From Bacteroidota bacterium (GTDB taxonomy: Bacteria > Bacteroidota > Bacteroidia > Flavobacteriales > Flavobacteriaceae), in assembly GCA_003650305.1 (NCBI GenBank), contig QMOV01000002.1, positions 17,513-81,512 on the forward strand: a stretch of 64,000 bases of DNA, given 5' to 3'. Of this stretch, positions 34,518 to 45,282 are shown piece by piece. Numbering within the stretch: position 1 is the first letter of the stretch; each line of letters starts with the position of its first letter. The position numbers and the translations under genes were made by a program. The notes beneath the pieces were generated by a model. The model saw only the letters and a program-made list of their open reading frames with translations. It did no database searches and was not told the DNA's origin.

Positions 34518-35318
34518 TTAACTTTTTGTATTAAACTCTTCTAATAATCCATTAAGCTCTTCTTGCATATTATTTGCTTCTTCTTTATATTGAGAATCTG
34601 CATAAGCTTTATTAAATGAATTAAAATATGTGATTGCGGTTTTTAAACGCTCTTCTTTTTTCCAAGGGACACTGTTAATCGCTAATTTGTAGGCTGAATC
34701 AAGTCTATAAAACATAGCGTTTTCTCTTAAGGTTGTTCCAGGAAATTCTAGAATAAAATTATCGAATGACTTTATAGAGGCTTGAAAATCTTCTATATGA
34801 TTATATTGTTTAGCAATACTATATGCCTTGTTTTCTAATTTATACTCAAGCTCTTTTACCAAAGTATTTGCTTGGCTTAAATATTCAGAGTCTGGAAATC
34901 TATTAATAAACTCTTGTAATTTCTCAATAGCTTCTATTGTTTCTTTTTGCTCTTTTGTATAAATTGGTGATAAGTTGTAATAGCTTTTTGCGCTTAAATA
35001 TGCAATCTCTTCTACTTTTTCACTATTCGCGTAAGAACTTACAAATTGCTCCATTTGATAGTTAGACGTATAGTAATCTCTCATTTCATAATAAGTTTTA
35101 GAATACATATACATTAACTTTTCGGCTTGTGGTTTTCCTCTGTATTTTGGAACTATTTGCACAAATAAACGATTTGCTTTGTTGTATTTACCAGCATCGT
35201 ATAACTCTGTACCCAATTTAAATTTTGTAGCAATATCTTCAGATTTTAATGCTTTTTGATATTCGTTACAAGAACTAAATGAAATTATAAAAACTAATAT
35301 GTAAATGAGTTTCTTCAT
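34518..35318 (-). CDS. bamD: Outer membrane protein assembly factor BamD
   Basis: 266 residues from the ATG at 35318; the ORF track start (35348) adds ten residues and lies upstream of the promoter box at 35336-35343, so it is rejected. Lipoprotein signal MKKLIYILVFIISFSSC with the lipidated Cys at about 17, then TPR repeats (KANRLFVQIVPKYRGKPQAEKLM, INRFPDSEYLSQA). BamD helps fold beta-barrel proteins into the outer membrane. First gene of the operon. Confidence 0.9.
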   Translation of the reverse strand: MKKLIYILVFIISFSSCNEYQKALKSEDIATKFKLGTELYDAGKYNKANRLFVQIVPKYRGKPQAEKLMYMYSKTYYEMRDYYTSNYQMEQFVSSYANSEKVEEIAYLSAKSYYNLSPIYTKEQKETIEAIEKLQEFINRFPDSEYLSQANTLVKELEYKLENKAYSIAKQYNHIEDFQASIKSFDNFILEFPGTTLRENAMFYRLDSAYKLAINSVPWKKEERLKTAITYFNSFNKAYADSQYKEEANNMQEELNGLLEEFNTKS

Positions 35319-35335
35319 ATATTTTAAACAGGTTG

Positions 35336-35343
35336 CAAAAGTA
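35336..35343 (-). promoter_or_regulatory. TACTTTTG promoter box of the bamD operon
   Basis: Minus-strand TACTTTTG ending 18 nt before the bamD ATG; the leader would be about 13 nt. Confidence 0.5.
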
Positions 35344-35369
35344 AACAATTATAATGTATTTTGAAAACT

Positions 35370-35390
35370 ATTATTTTAAGCTAAAATAAT
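35370..35390. terminator. AT-rich hairpin after dapA
   Basis: attatttta-agc-taaaataat is a perfect 9-bp dyad in the gap downstream of dapA and upstream of bamD. The stem is all A/T and no clear U-run follows, so it is a weak terminator candidate at best. Confidence 0.35.
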
Positions 35391-35441
35391 GTGACTTTTT
35401 CTTTAATTATTAGGTTTAAGTAATATTTAACTTTTTTAAAA

Positions 35442-36317
35442 TTAAAGATGCTCTATGTAGTTTTTAATTTTAGCTTTTAGTGTATCTGAAGCCTTTACTA
35501 AAGGCAATCTTACAGTATCTTCACATAAGTTTAATTGTTGTAATACTGCTTTAATTCCTGCTGGATTATTTTCTGAAAAAATATAACTTGTTACATCCAT
35601 AAGCTTAAAATGCAACCTATAAGCCTCTTTGGCTTTGCCTCCTAATCCTAACCGAATCATTTTTGAAAATTCTTTGGGTAAGGCTTGCCCTATTACAGAA
35701 ATTACTCCTGCGCCACCAGCTAAAACAACACCTAATGCTAAATCGTCATCGCCAGAAATAATCAAAAAATCTTCGGATTTATTCTTTAACAGTTGTAAAT
35801 ATTGTGCAACATTATTACCTGCTTCTTTAACTGCAACAATGTTTTTAAAATCCTTAGCTAAACGCAACGTTGTTTCTGGCAACATATTAGCTGAAGTACG
35901 TCCAGGAACATTATATAAAATTATTTGAACTGGTGAAACTTGAGCAATTGCTTTAAAATGTTGATAAATGCCTTCTTGTGTTGGTTTGCTATAATAGGGC
36001 GATACAGACAAAATTGCAGTAATTTCGCTTAAATCGGTAGTCTTTATTTCTTCTATTATAGTAGCAGTATTGTTCCCTCCAATACCCAAAACCAATGGCA
36101 ATCTTCCATCATTTACTTCTTTAATGGTTTTAATTATTTTTTGTTTTTCTTGTTTTGTAATAGTTACACTTTCTCCAGTCGTACCACTAATTACCAAATA
36201 ATCTATACCATTCTCTATATTATAGTTTACAATATTTGCTAGAGCTTTATAATCTACACTTAAATCACTATTAAATGGTGTTACGAGTGCTACTCCAGTT
36301 CCTACTAATTCATTCAT
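35442..36317 (-). CDS. dapA: 4-hydroxy-tetrahydrodipicolinate synthase
   Basis: 291 residues. [13 protein letters not shown] (substrate loop), [12 protein letters not shown] (Tyr of the catalytic triad) and AVKEAGNN (Schiff-base Lys, about residue 162) are diagnostic. It condenses pyruvate with aspartate semialdehyde, first step of the lysine/meso-diaminopimelate branch; dapF lies 18 kb downstream in this window. It follows the DUF6913 gene by 2 nt. Confidence 0.95.
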   Translation of the reverse strand: MNELVGTGVALVTPFNSDLSVDYKALANIVNYNIENGIDYLVISGTTGESVTITKQEKQKIIKTIKEVNDGRLPLVLGIGGNNTATIIEEIKTTDLSEITAILSVSPYYSKPTQEGIYQHFKAIAQVSPVQIILYNVPGRTSANMLPETTLRLAKDFKNIVAVKEAGNNVAQYLQLLKNKSEDFLIISGDDDLALGVVLAGGAGVISVIGQALPKEFSKMIRLGLGGKAKEAYRLHFKLMDVTSYIFSENNPAGIKAVLQQLNLCEDTVRLPLVKASDTLKAKIKNYIEHL

Positions 36318-36319
36318 TT

Positions 36320-36838
36320 TTATATCTTGTTAAGTACTTTTAAGTATTTTAATGTTTCTTGTTTAAATACAGCAATTTGATTTGGTTTTACATCAATAAT
36401 AAAATCATTAAGCCGTTGGTCACTATTGGAAATTCCAATTTTAAAATTAGCTTTGGATAACGCTGTAACCATATTTAATTCTAAATTATCGCCTTTATAA
36501 TAACTAATTAAAGCATCAAATTTTGTATTGATAAACTCTTGTAGTTCTATACTATTAATTTTTCCTTTCCAACCAAAATCTTTAGGATTAAAGTATAAAT
36601 CCCAACTATTTGGCACAAATTTTTCTTCGGTAACAAAAGTAATAAACTTGATTTTGTTTTCCATTATACCAATGTTTTTTAAAAACAGTCTCAAATCCTC
36701 ATGTTCATCAAATTCGTCTATATTCAAAATAACACCAACCGATTTAAGTTTATTATCATTAACAGATTCATTTCTAGAATTTAATATCTTGTTAATATAA
36801 TTTTGATTAGATTTTTTCTTAAATCGCTTTAAAAACAT
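36320..36838 (-). CDS. DUF6913 family protein
   Basis: 172 residues. A basic N-terminus ([13 protein letters not shown]), a flavodoxin-like central part ([24 protein letters not shown]) and [12 protein letters not shown] ... [15 protein letters not shown], a pattern I associate with DUF6913, found upstream of dapA in flavobacteria. Function unknown. The promoter box is 20 nt upstream; the stop is 2 nt from dapA, so the pair is co-transcribed. Confidence 0.75.
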   Translation of the reverse strand: MFLKRFKKKSNQNYINKILNSRNESVNDNKLKSVGVILNIDEFDEHEDLRLFLKNIGIMENKIKFITFVTEEKFVPNSWDLYFNPKDFGWKGKINSIELQEFINTKFDALISYYKGDNLELNMVTALSKANFKIGISNSDQRLNDFIIDVKPNQIAVFKQETLKYLKVLNKI

Positions 36839-36857
36839 TTATATTTAAACTTTAGTA

Positions 36858-36865
36858 CAAATGTA
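36858..36865 (-). promoter_or_regulatory. TACATTTG promoter box of the DUF6913-dapA operon
   Basis: Minus-strand TACATTTG ending 20 nt before the ATG at 36838, in the gap between two divergent genes. Confidence 0.5.
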
Positions 36866-36907
36866 ACAAACAACATATATAGTTTTAATATAAAAATAAC
36901 TTATTAA

Positions 36908-37663
36908 ATGAATTTTAAATATTTTATACTTGGTGTTTATATCTGTTTTTTTTCTTCATGTAAACAGGAAACACACCTCTCTAAAATTGAAGGAAAAAGA
37001 ATAGAAATAAACGATACTTTATCAAGTAACCAAGCAATAGAAGACTATATAAAACCTTACAGAGAACATGTTGAAAAAGATTTAGATAGCGTTCTCGCGT
37101 ATTCAGTTGATACTTACACTAAAAACAATGGTGATTTAAATACAGCAATAGGAAACTTTATGGCAGATGCTGTTTTCGAACTATCTAATCCAATTTTTAA
37201 ATCTAGAACTGGTAAAGACATAGATATGGTTTTATTAAATCATGGTGGCATTAGGTCTATTATATCTAAAGGTGATATAACAACACGAACAGCGTATGAA
37301 ATTATGCCTTTTGATAATATTGTTGTTGTAGCAGAATTAAAAGGTACTTATGTTTTAGACTTAGTAAGTTATTTACAAAATGCAAGACGAGCACATCCTA
37401 TTTCTAAATTGAATATTAAACTTGGTTCTAATTTCGAATTAATTGAAGCTACTATTAACAAAGAACCCATTGATGTAAACAGAACTTATTATGTTGCAAC
37501 AAACGACTTTTTAATGAATGGAGGAGATAGAATGACCTTTTTAAAGAAAAGAGATAGCTTATATGTGTTAGATTATAAAATAAGAAATTTATTGATTGAT
37601 TACTTTAAAAAAGTTGATACTATAAATCCTGTAATCGACGATAGGTTTATTCAAATTAAATAA
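36908..37663 (+). CDS. 5'-nucleotidase C-terminal domain lipoprotein
   Basis: 251 residues. Lipoprotein-like signal (YICFFSSC, Cys about residue 18). The body is only the C-terminal, substrate-binding half of a 5'-nucleotidase/UshA: NFMADAVFELSN, LLNHGGIRSIISKGDITTRTAYEIMPFDN and YYVATNDFLMNGGDRM. The catalytic metallophosphatase half is encoded by the next gene, 12 nt downstream. Together they would form a two-chain enzyme removing phosphate from nucleotides in the periplasm. Confidence 0.9.
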   Translation: MNFKYFILGVYICFFSSCKQETHLSKIEGKRIEINDTLSSNQAIEDYIKPYREHVEKDLDSVLAYSVDTYTKNNGDLNTAIGNFMADAVFELSNPIFKSRTGKDIDMVLLNHGGIRSIISKGDITTRTAYEIMPFDNIVVVAELKGTYVLDLVSYLQNARRAHPISKLNIKLGSNFELIEATINKEPIDVNRTYYVATNDFLMNGGDRMTFLKKRDSLYVLDYKIRNLLIDYFKKVDTINPVIDDRFIQIK

Positions 37664-37675
37664 GTTATTGTAAAA

Positions 37676-38590
37676 ATGAAAAGAAGAAATTTTATACAAC
37701 AAACAGCTGCAACTACTGCACTAGTTACTTTAGGTGGTTTAGGCTTACAATCTTTTACCACTTCAAGAACAAAAAAAATAACTATCCTGCACACTAACGA
37801 TGTTCATAGTCATATCATTCCATTTGGTCCTAACAATGGCAGAAATGCTAACAAAGGTGGCGTTGCCAGAAGAGCAAGTTTAATTGAGTCTATTAGAGCC
37901 GAAAATCCAAATACGTTATTACTTGATGCTGGCGATATTTTTCAAGGTACACCATATTTTAATTATTATGGTGGTGAGCTAGAATTTAAACTCATGAGCA
38001 TGTTAAAGTATGATGCAGCAACTATTGGAAATCATGATTTTGATAATGGTATCGATGGACTTTATGCTCAACTACCTCATGCCAAATTTGATTTTGTTTC
38101 AGCTAATTACGATTTCTCAAATACTGTAATGGACACTCATGTAGAACCCTATACAATATTTAAAAAGGAAGGTATTAAAATAGGAGTTTTTGGTTTGGGA
38201 ATAGAATTAGACGGTTTAGTTGGTAAAAATCATTATAAAGAAACTAAATATCTTAATCCTATTGAAATTGCTCAAGATATGAGCAGAATTTTAAAAACAG
38301 AAAAACAATGCGATCTTGCTATTTGTTTATCTCATTTAGGTTATAATTATAGAAATAACCCAGAAATAGTTTCAGATGTTAAATTGGCTAAAGCAACTAA
38401 AGACATCGATTTAATAATCGGAGGACATACACATACCTTTTTACGAAAACCAACAATAGAAAAAAATATTGAAGGAAAGAATGTACTTATTAACCAAGTT
38501 GGTTGTTATGGACTTTATCTAGGAAAGATTGATTTTTATTTTGATAGTGATAAAAGCAAAGCAGCTAATGGTACTTCAATAATTGTCTAG
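37676..38590 (+). CDS. 5'-nucleotidase metallophosphatase-domain protein, Tat-type signal
   Basis: 304 residues. N-terminus MKRRNFIQQTAATTALVTLGGLG is a twin-arginine-like signal. All calcineurin-type metal motifs are present: TNDVHSH, DAGDIFQGTPYF, GNHDFDNG, CLSHLG and GGHTHTF. It lacks the C-terminal 5'-nucleotidase domain, supplied by the gene just before it. The domain order is thus reversed relative to one-chain UshA, a common arrangement in flavobacteria. Confidence 0.9.
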   Translation: MKRRNFIQQTAATTALVTLGGLGLQSFTTSRTKKITILHTNDVHSHIIPFGPNNGRNANKGGVARRASLIESIRAENPNTLLLDAGDIFQGTPYFNYYGGELEFKLMSMLKYDAATIGNHDFDNGIDGLYAQLPHAKFDFVSANYDFSNTVMDTHVEPYTIFKKEGIKIGVFGLGIELDGLVGKNHYKETKYLNPIEIAQDMSRILKTEKQCDLAICLSHLGYNYRNNPEIVSDVKLAKATKDIDLIIGGHTHTFLRKPTIEKNIEGKNVLINQVGCYGLYLGKIDFYFDSDKSKAANGTSIIV

Positions 38591-38620
38591 AAGATAATAT
38601 AATGTTTTTTTAATTCTAAA

Positions 38621-39364
38621 TTAAGCTTCAAGTTTATCTACAGCTTTAAAAGTTTCACTATCTTCATAATTTAAGCTAGATTGAAAATAGAAAAATGTAA
38701 ATGCTAAAACTAATAAAGATGAATAGACAATACTCAAAATATTTTGATCTGAAACATAATAATAAGCGACTTGTATTACTTCAGAAAACACAATACATAA
38801 TGCTCCTAAAAGTAAATTCATTGCCTTTTTAGTGTGTTTGCTTATATAATTAATTAAAGTTATAGAAAGCAATAACATAATTACTATATTATATGTTATT
38901 TCTATTAAATAGTCATAAACACCATATAAAAGTTCGCTTTTAATTGCAATATCAGTAACTAATATAATGCTATAAATATCTAAAGCTACAAGAATAAGAA
39001 TATATGTTGTAAAACGATTAAAGATTCGTTTAACATTCATCGACTTAAAAATTTCTAAAATCAAAAATACATAAGCAGTTATATAAAGTGTATTGCCTCC
39101 ATAGTACATTAAACTATCTACAAAATAAGATTCGCGAGCAAAATGAGTAAAAAAGCTAGAGAACTCTGTAATAGAATAGAATAGTAAAAAATAGAAAAAA
39201 TAACTACTTCTTTCCTTTCTTGTCAAACAATAAGATATTAGCAACAATGGCAATATTAAGGGTCTTACATATTCAGCAATTTCTTGCATATTAAAAATTT
39301 GTAAACCTATAAATACAATTGCAAGTACAATTATAAAACCAAGTAATATTTTTTTATTTTGCAT
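38621..39364 (-). CDS. Seven-to-eight-helix membrane protein, unknown
   Basis: 247 residues, almost entirely hydrophobic, with about eight predicted helices (starting about 8-24, 34-44, 57-70, 88-104, 118-136, 150-170, 183-203, 213-229). The pattern of short loops and acidic residues at helix ends recalls YhhN/lysoplasmalogenase-type proteins, but I see no decisive motif. It is transcribed toward the metallophosphatase gene and has its own promoter box 25 nt upstream. Confidence 0.6.
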   Translation of the reverse strand: MQNKKILLGFIIVLAIVFIGLQIFNMQEIAEYVRPLILPLLLISYCLTRKERSSYFFYFLLFYSITEFSSFFTHFARESYFVDSLMYYGGNTLYITAYVFLILEIFKSMNVKRIFNRFTTYILILVALDIYSIILVTDIAIKSELLYGVYDYLIEITYNIVIMLLLSITLINYISKHTKKAMNLLLGALCIVFSEVIQVAYYYVSDQNILSIVYSSLLVLAFTFFYFQSSLNYEDSETFKAVDKLEA

Positions 39365-39388
39365 TATATTAATTTCCTATTTGTAAGG

Positions 39389-39396
39389 CAAATATA
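39389..39396 (-). promoter_or_regulatory. TATATTTG promoter box of the membrane protein gene
   Basis: Minus-strand TATATTTG ending 25 nt before the ATG at 39364. Confidence 0.5.
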
Positions 39397-39463
39397 ACAT
39401 AATTTTGCAATTAAACGATAAAATACAACGTTTTATCGATATTATTGATAATTTATAATCATT

Positions 39464-41618
<2,155 letters not shown>

Positions 41619-41625
41619 GTGTTTT

Positions 41626-42216
41626 TTATGTGCGTTCTACCTTTAACCATTTTGGGACAGATTTAGGCTTAAAATTTTTCATTTTTCTCAATAGCGAATC
41701 TATATTATCATCTATAATTATTATATCTAGATTTTCAATTTTTAAAAAGCCTTTAGCAGTCATAGTTTTTATCATCTTAATCAAATCGTTATAAAATCCA
41801 TTACTATTTAATAATCCTATAGGTTTTTGATGCAATCCTAATTGAGCCCAAGTAATAATCTCGAAAAGCTCTTCAAAAGTCCCAAAGCCTCCTGGAAGCG
41901 CGATAAAGCCATCAGACAACTCATGCATTTTCAGTTTGCGTTGATGCATATTTTGTGTAGAAATTAATTCATAAAGTCCTAAATGGACTACTTCTTTCAG
42001 TTTTAAAAACTCTGGTATTACACCAATTACTTTCCCATGATGCTTAAGTGAAGCTTCTGCAAGTTTTCCCATAATTCCAATTTTAGCAGCTCCATAAACT
42101 AATGTAATTTTTTCTTTTGCTAAAGTTTCTCCTAGTTTTACAGCTTGCGAAATTATTAACGTGTCATTGCCTTCACTACTTCCACAAAATACTGCAATTG
42201 AATCTAATTTGCTCAC
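41626..42216 (-). CDS. LOG-family protein (TIGR00730, cytokinin-type phosphoribohydrolase)
   Basis: 196 residues. FCGSS (nucleotide loop), GAAKIGIMGKLAEASL, ISTQNMHQRKLKMHELSDGFIALPGGFGTFEELFE: the PGGxGTxxE motif is diagnostic. Family members hydrolyse nucleoside 5'-monophosphates or cytokinin nucleotides. Overlaps prmC by 4 nt and ends next to the MITE-like element. Confidence 0.92.
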   Translation of the reverse strand: MSKLDSIAVFCGSSEGNDTLIISQAVKLGETLAKEKITLVYGAAKIGIMGKLAEASLKHHGKVIGVIPEFLKLKEVVHLGLYELISTQNMHQRKLKMHELSDGFIALPGGFGTFEELFEIITWAQLGLHQKPIGLLNSNGFYNDLIKMIKTMTAKGFLKIENLDIIIIDDNIDSLLRKMKNFKPKSVPKWLKVERT

Positions 42217-43106
42217 GATTTTACACCTTTTATCATTCTGTGCTTACCAAAGATATCCGATTTTATTTCTATTTTAACAAATCCTTCATCTTTCATTAAT
42301 TTAAGCATATCCTTACCAAGATACTCATTAATTTCGAAATAAAGTTGTCCGTTTGAACTTAAAACTTGATTGGCTAGTTGTGCAATTCTTCTATAGAACA
42401 ACAAAGAATCCTCGGCTTCTACAAACAATGCTAAATGAGGTTCGTGCTTTAGAACATTTGGCTGCATTTGCTCTTTTTCTAAAGCTCTAACATAAGGTGG
42501 ATTGGACACGATTACATCGAATTTTAAATCTTCAAATTCCAAATTCCAAATTCCAGTTTCTTGTTTCCAATTTAAAATATTTGCTGCAAAAAATGTAACT
42601 TCAACATCATTTAGTTCTGCGTTTTCTTTGGCAATCTTCAAAGCTTCTTTGCTTACATCCATCGCAAATACTTTGGCGTTTGGTAAATTTTTAGCCAAAG
42701 AAACAGCAATACAACCACTTCCTGTGCCAATATCTAATATGTTTAAAGTTTCTGGTATGGAACTTGGAATTTTATTTTTTGAATTTTGAAGAACGAGTGA
42801 AACGAGTTCTTCTGTTTCTGGTCGTGGAATTAAAACACTATTGTTCAGCTTAAATGGCAATCTGAAGAATTCGGTTTCACCTATTATATATTGTATGGGT
42901 TCGCGGTTTTTTAATCTATCTATTGAGTTGTTAAACTTTTTAATGTCAATTTCAGAAATGTTATCCTTATAACTTAAAGCAACATCAATTCTTTGTTTGC
43001 CTAATATATATTGAGTTAAAATATAGAAAAAGGATGTGATTTCAGTTTCTGGATAGCAATCTAAAAGTGAGCTAACAAAATGTGTCTTTAGCGATTTGAG
43101 CGTCAT
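42213..43106 (-). CDS. prmC: Peptide chain release factor methyltransferase PrmC
   Basis: 297 residues from the ATG at 43106 (MTLKSLKTHFVSSLLDCYPETEITSF); the ORF track's upstream Met would add ten residues not seen in the family, while 43106 overlaps the stop of the GNAT gene by one base (TAATG). SAM motif LDIGTGSGCIAVSLA and catalytic NPPY (VSNPPYVRA). It methylates the Gln of the GGQ motif in release factors. A repeated heptamer (TGGAATT) encodes the odd stretch TGIWNLEFEDLKF just before the NPPY region. Confidence 0.92.
   Translation of the reverse strand: MTLKSLKTHFVSSLLDCYPETEITSFFYILTQYILGKQRIDVALSYKDNISEIDIKKFNNSIDRLKNREPIQYIIGETEFFRLPFKLNNSVLIPRPETEELVSLVLQNSKNKIPSSIPETLNILDIGTGSGCIAVSLAKNLPNAKVFAMDVSKEALKIAKENAELNDVEVTFFAANILNWKQETGIWNLEFEDLKFDVIVSNPPYVRALEKEQMQPNVLKHEPHLALFVEAEDSLLFYRRIAQLANQVLSSNGQLYFEINEYLGKDMLKLMKDEGFVKIEIKSDIFGKHRMIKGVKS
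42532..42555 (-). repeat. Heptamer repeat (TGGAATT)n inside prmC
   Basis: On the plus strand caaattccaaattccaaattcca: three near-perfect copies of a 7-nt unit within the prmC reading frame, translated GIWNLEF. A related tract lies in ribD at 44404-44433. Confidence 0.75.
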
Positions 43107-43591
43107 TATAAATCTTTTATCATCCATACTCCACAAGAGTAATGTCCTGTATTACCCAAAGGTTTTTCTAGATGAATAAATCCCTTTTTTTCATAAATAT
43201 GAATTGCAGCTTTAAGCTGTGAAGCCGATTCTAAATAGCACTTTTTATAACCAAAATCTTTTGCTGCCTGTATACACTCATCAAACATCTTTTTACCAAA
43301 ACCTTTACCTCTTATTGATGGCGAAAAATACATTTTTTGAAGTTCGCAAACATCATCTTCAAAATCCCTTAGAGGTTTTATCCCTCCGCCTCCAAGAACA
43401 ACTCTATTTTCTTCAATTACAAAATACACTTCTTTTTCGCCTTGATAAGACTCAAACATATTAGGAGTCTCCTCGTCTCCATAAGCTGTACCGACTAAAG
43501 GCATCTTAAATTCATGAAATATATCTTTAATTATCCGTTCAATAATCGGATTATCTTCTGGTATAATTTCTCTTATTAAAAAATCAGTCAC
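43106..43591 (-). CDS. GNAT family N-acetyltransferase, GTG start
   Basis: 161 residues if it starts at the GTG at 43591 (V-TDFLIREIIPEDNPIIE). The ORF track start at 43684 would overlap the divergent ribD gene by about 70 nt and add a sequence unlike the family, so it is rejected. Acetyl-CoA motif A is KMYFSPSIRGKGFGKKMFDEC, followed by the GNAT ending GYKKCYLESASQLKAAIHIYEKKGF. Substrate unknown. It is the first gene of the GNAT-prmC-LOG operon. Confidence 0.85.
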   Translation of the reverse strand: MTDFLIREIIPEDNPIIERIIKDIFHEFKMPLVGTAYGDEETPNMFESYQGEKEVYFVIEENRVVLGGGGIKPLRDFEDDVCELQKMYFSPSIRGKGFGKKMFDECIQAAKDFGYKKCYLESASQLKAAIHIYEKKGFIHLEKPLGNTGHYSCGVWMIKDL

Positions 43592-43606
43592 ACTAATAAA
43601 TTTATG

Positions 43607-43614
43607 TAGTTTTG
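43607..43614 (+). promoter_or_regulatory. TAGTTTTG promoter box of ribD (leaderless?)
   Basis: Exact TAnnTTTG match in the 28-bp space between the divergent GNAT and ribD starts. Its last base is 6 nt before the GTG at 43620. Confidence 0.45.
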
Positions 43615-43619
43615 TGGAT

Positions 43620-44675
43620 GTGAAGATACATGAAAAATACATAAAACGCTGTATTGAAATTGCTAAAAACGGACTTGGAATCACAAGACCAAATCCTATG
43701 GTTGGTTGTGTTATTGTTCACAAAAACACAATTATTGGCGAAGGTTACACAAGTCCTTATGGTGGCAATCATGCCGAAGTAAATGCCATCGAATCTGTTA
43801 AAAATAAAGACTTACTTAAAAAATCTACACTTTATGTGACTTTAGAGCCCTGTTCGCATCATGGAAAAACACCGCCTTGTAGTGATTTGATTATCGAACA
43901 TAAAATTCCTAATGTCGTTATAGGCACAATAGACACTCACAATAAAGTGGCTGGACAAGGAATTGCAAAATTAAAAGCTGCTGGATGTAATGTTATTGTT
44001 GGTGTTCTTGAAAAGGAATGTAAACAACATCACAAACGCTTTTTTACATTTTATAATAAAAAACGTCCTTATTTAATTTTAAAGTGGGCAGAAACTACAG
44101 ATGGCTATATTGCTCCAACAACCAAAAAAGAACAGACACCAATTTGGATTACTAATATTTATTCCAGACAATTGGTCCACAAATGGAGAGCTGAAGAGCA
44201 AGCCATTTTAGTTGGCACAAATACTGTATTACAAGACAATCCGAGTTTAACTACTAGGAATTGGAAAGGAAATAACCCAATTAGAATTGTTATTGATAAA
44301 GAGTTGAAATTATCTAAAACTTATAAAGTATTTGACAATGCTTCAGAAACAATTGCTATAAGCTTGAAGCTAGAAGACAGAAGACAGAAAGAAAATGCAA
44401 AAAATTGGAATTTGGAATTTATTGATTGGAATTTAAATACTATTGCAGAACAAATCTGTGAGGTTTTGTACAAAAAAAGTATCACTTCAATAATTATTGA
44501 AGGTGGTCAACAAACGCTTCAAACGTTTATTAATGAAAATCTTTGGGATGAAGCCAGAATATTTACAGGAAACAAAACATTTAAAAGAGGTGTTGAAGCT
44601 CCAAAATTAAAAGGAAGATTAATTTCTGAAAACACTATCTTAAAAGATAACTTGAAAATTTATACGAATGATTAA
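43620..44675 (+). CDS. ribD: Bifunctional riboflavin biosynthesis protein RibD, GTG start
   Basis: 351 residues from GTG at 43620 (family start M-KIHEKYIKRCIEIAKNG); 43614, the ORF track start, is another GTG but overlaps the promoter box. Deaminase domain: GGNHAEVNAIE and PCSHHGKTPPCSD zinc motifs. Reductase domain: ILKWAETTDGYIA, LVGTNTVLQDNPSL. It performs the second and third steps of riboflavin synthesis. The variable stretch about residues 245-275 is built of repeats (gaagacagaagacagaa, then TTGGAATTTGGAATTT) and codes LEDRRQKENAKNWNLEF. It overlaps the HAD gene by 8 nt. Confidence 0.93.
   Translation: MKIHEKYIKRCIEIAKNGLGITRPNPMVGCVIVHKNTIIGEGYTSPYGGNHAEVNAIESVKNKDLLKKSTLYVTLEPCSHHGKTPPCSDLIIEHKIPNVVIGTIDTHNKVAGQGIAKLKAAGCNVIVGVLEKECKQHHKRFFTFYNKKRPYLILKWAETTDGYIAPTTKKEQTPIWITNIYSRQLVHKWRAEEQAILVGTNTVLQDNPSLTTRNWKGNNPIRIVIDKELKLSKTYKVFDNASETIAISLKLEDRRQKENAKNWNLEFIDWNLNTIAEQICEVLYKKSITSIIIEGGQQTLQTFINENLWDEARIFTGNKTFKRGVEAPKLKGRLISENTILKDNLKIYTND
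44366..44433 (+). repeat. Repeat-derived insertion tract inside ribD
   Basis: gaagctagaagacagaagac begins a purine-rich direct repeat (44366-44391), followed by ttggaatttggaattt and ttggaattt (44404-44433). Both motifs are familiar from flavobacterial intergenic simple repeats and here are translated in frame. Confidence 0.65.
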
Positions 44676-45282
44676 AACCATCATTTTCGATTTTGGAGAT
44701 GTTTTTATCAATCTAGATAAAGAAACTGCAAAGCAACATGCTTTGCAGTTTTTTAAAACAGACACATTTTCTGAAAACATGATAAAAACCAATAATCTTT
44801 ACGAGCAAGGATTGATTTCAACAGCTTCATTTATAAAATTTTACAAGGATAGCTTCCCTAACATTTCTGAAACCGAAATCACTAATACATGGAATATTAT
44901 TATTAAGGATTTTCCTGCTCACAGATTAGAATTTCTAAAAATCCTTTCCGAAGAAAAAAAATACAGGTTAATATTATTGAGCAATACCAACGATTTACAT
45001 ATAAATTGGGTTAAAGATCATATCGCTTTTTATGAAGATTTCAAAAACTGTTTTGATGCTTTTTATCTCTCACATGAAATCCATTTAAGAAAACCTAATC
45101 AGGACATTTTTCAATTTGTATTAGACCAAAATAACTTACTTGCTAAAGAATGTTTATTCGTTGATGATACAAAAGAGCATATTTTGGCTGCTTCGCAATT
45201 AGGAATTAATACTTGGAATATTGATCCAAAAATTGAAGACATTTCTCAATTATTTACAATTAAAAAAGAACTTTTTAAATAA
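44668..45282 (+). CDS. HAD family phosphatase
   Basis: 204 residues. Motif I is IIFDFGDVFINLD, a helical cap follows, motif II is LLSNTNDLH, motif III lies in RKPNQDIF and motif IV is FVDDTKEHI. This is a subfamily IA (YihX/epoxide-hydrolase-like) phosphatase; it could supply the missing phosphatase of riboflavin synthesis between RibD and RibH, because it sits in the ribD operon (8-nt overlap), but this is inference. Confidence 0.85.
   Translation: MIKTIIFDFGDVFINLDKETAKQHALQFFKTDTFSENMIKTNNLYEQGLISTASFIKFYKDSFPNISETEITNTWNIIIKDFPAHRLEFLKILSEEKKYRLILLSNTNDLHINWVKDHIAFYEDFKNCFDAFYLSHEIHLRKPNQDIFQFVLDQNNLLAKECLFVDDTKEHILAASQLGINTWNIDPKIEDISQLFTIKKELFK

Noticed and set aside
43106-43684. Longer GNAT reading frame from the ATG at 43684.
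   Set aside because: It overlaps the ribD start by about 70 nt and its first 31 residues are antisense to ribD; the GTG at 43591 fits the family.
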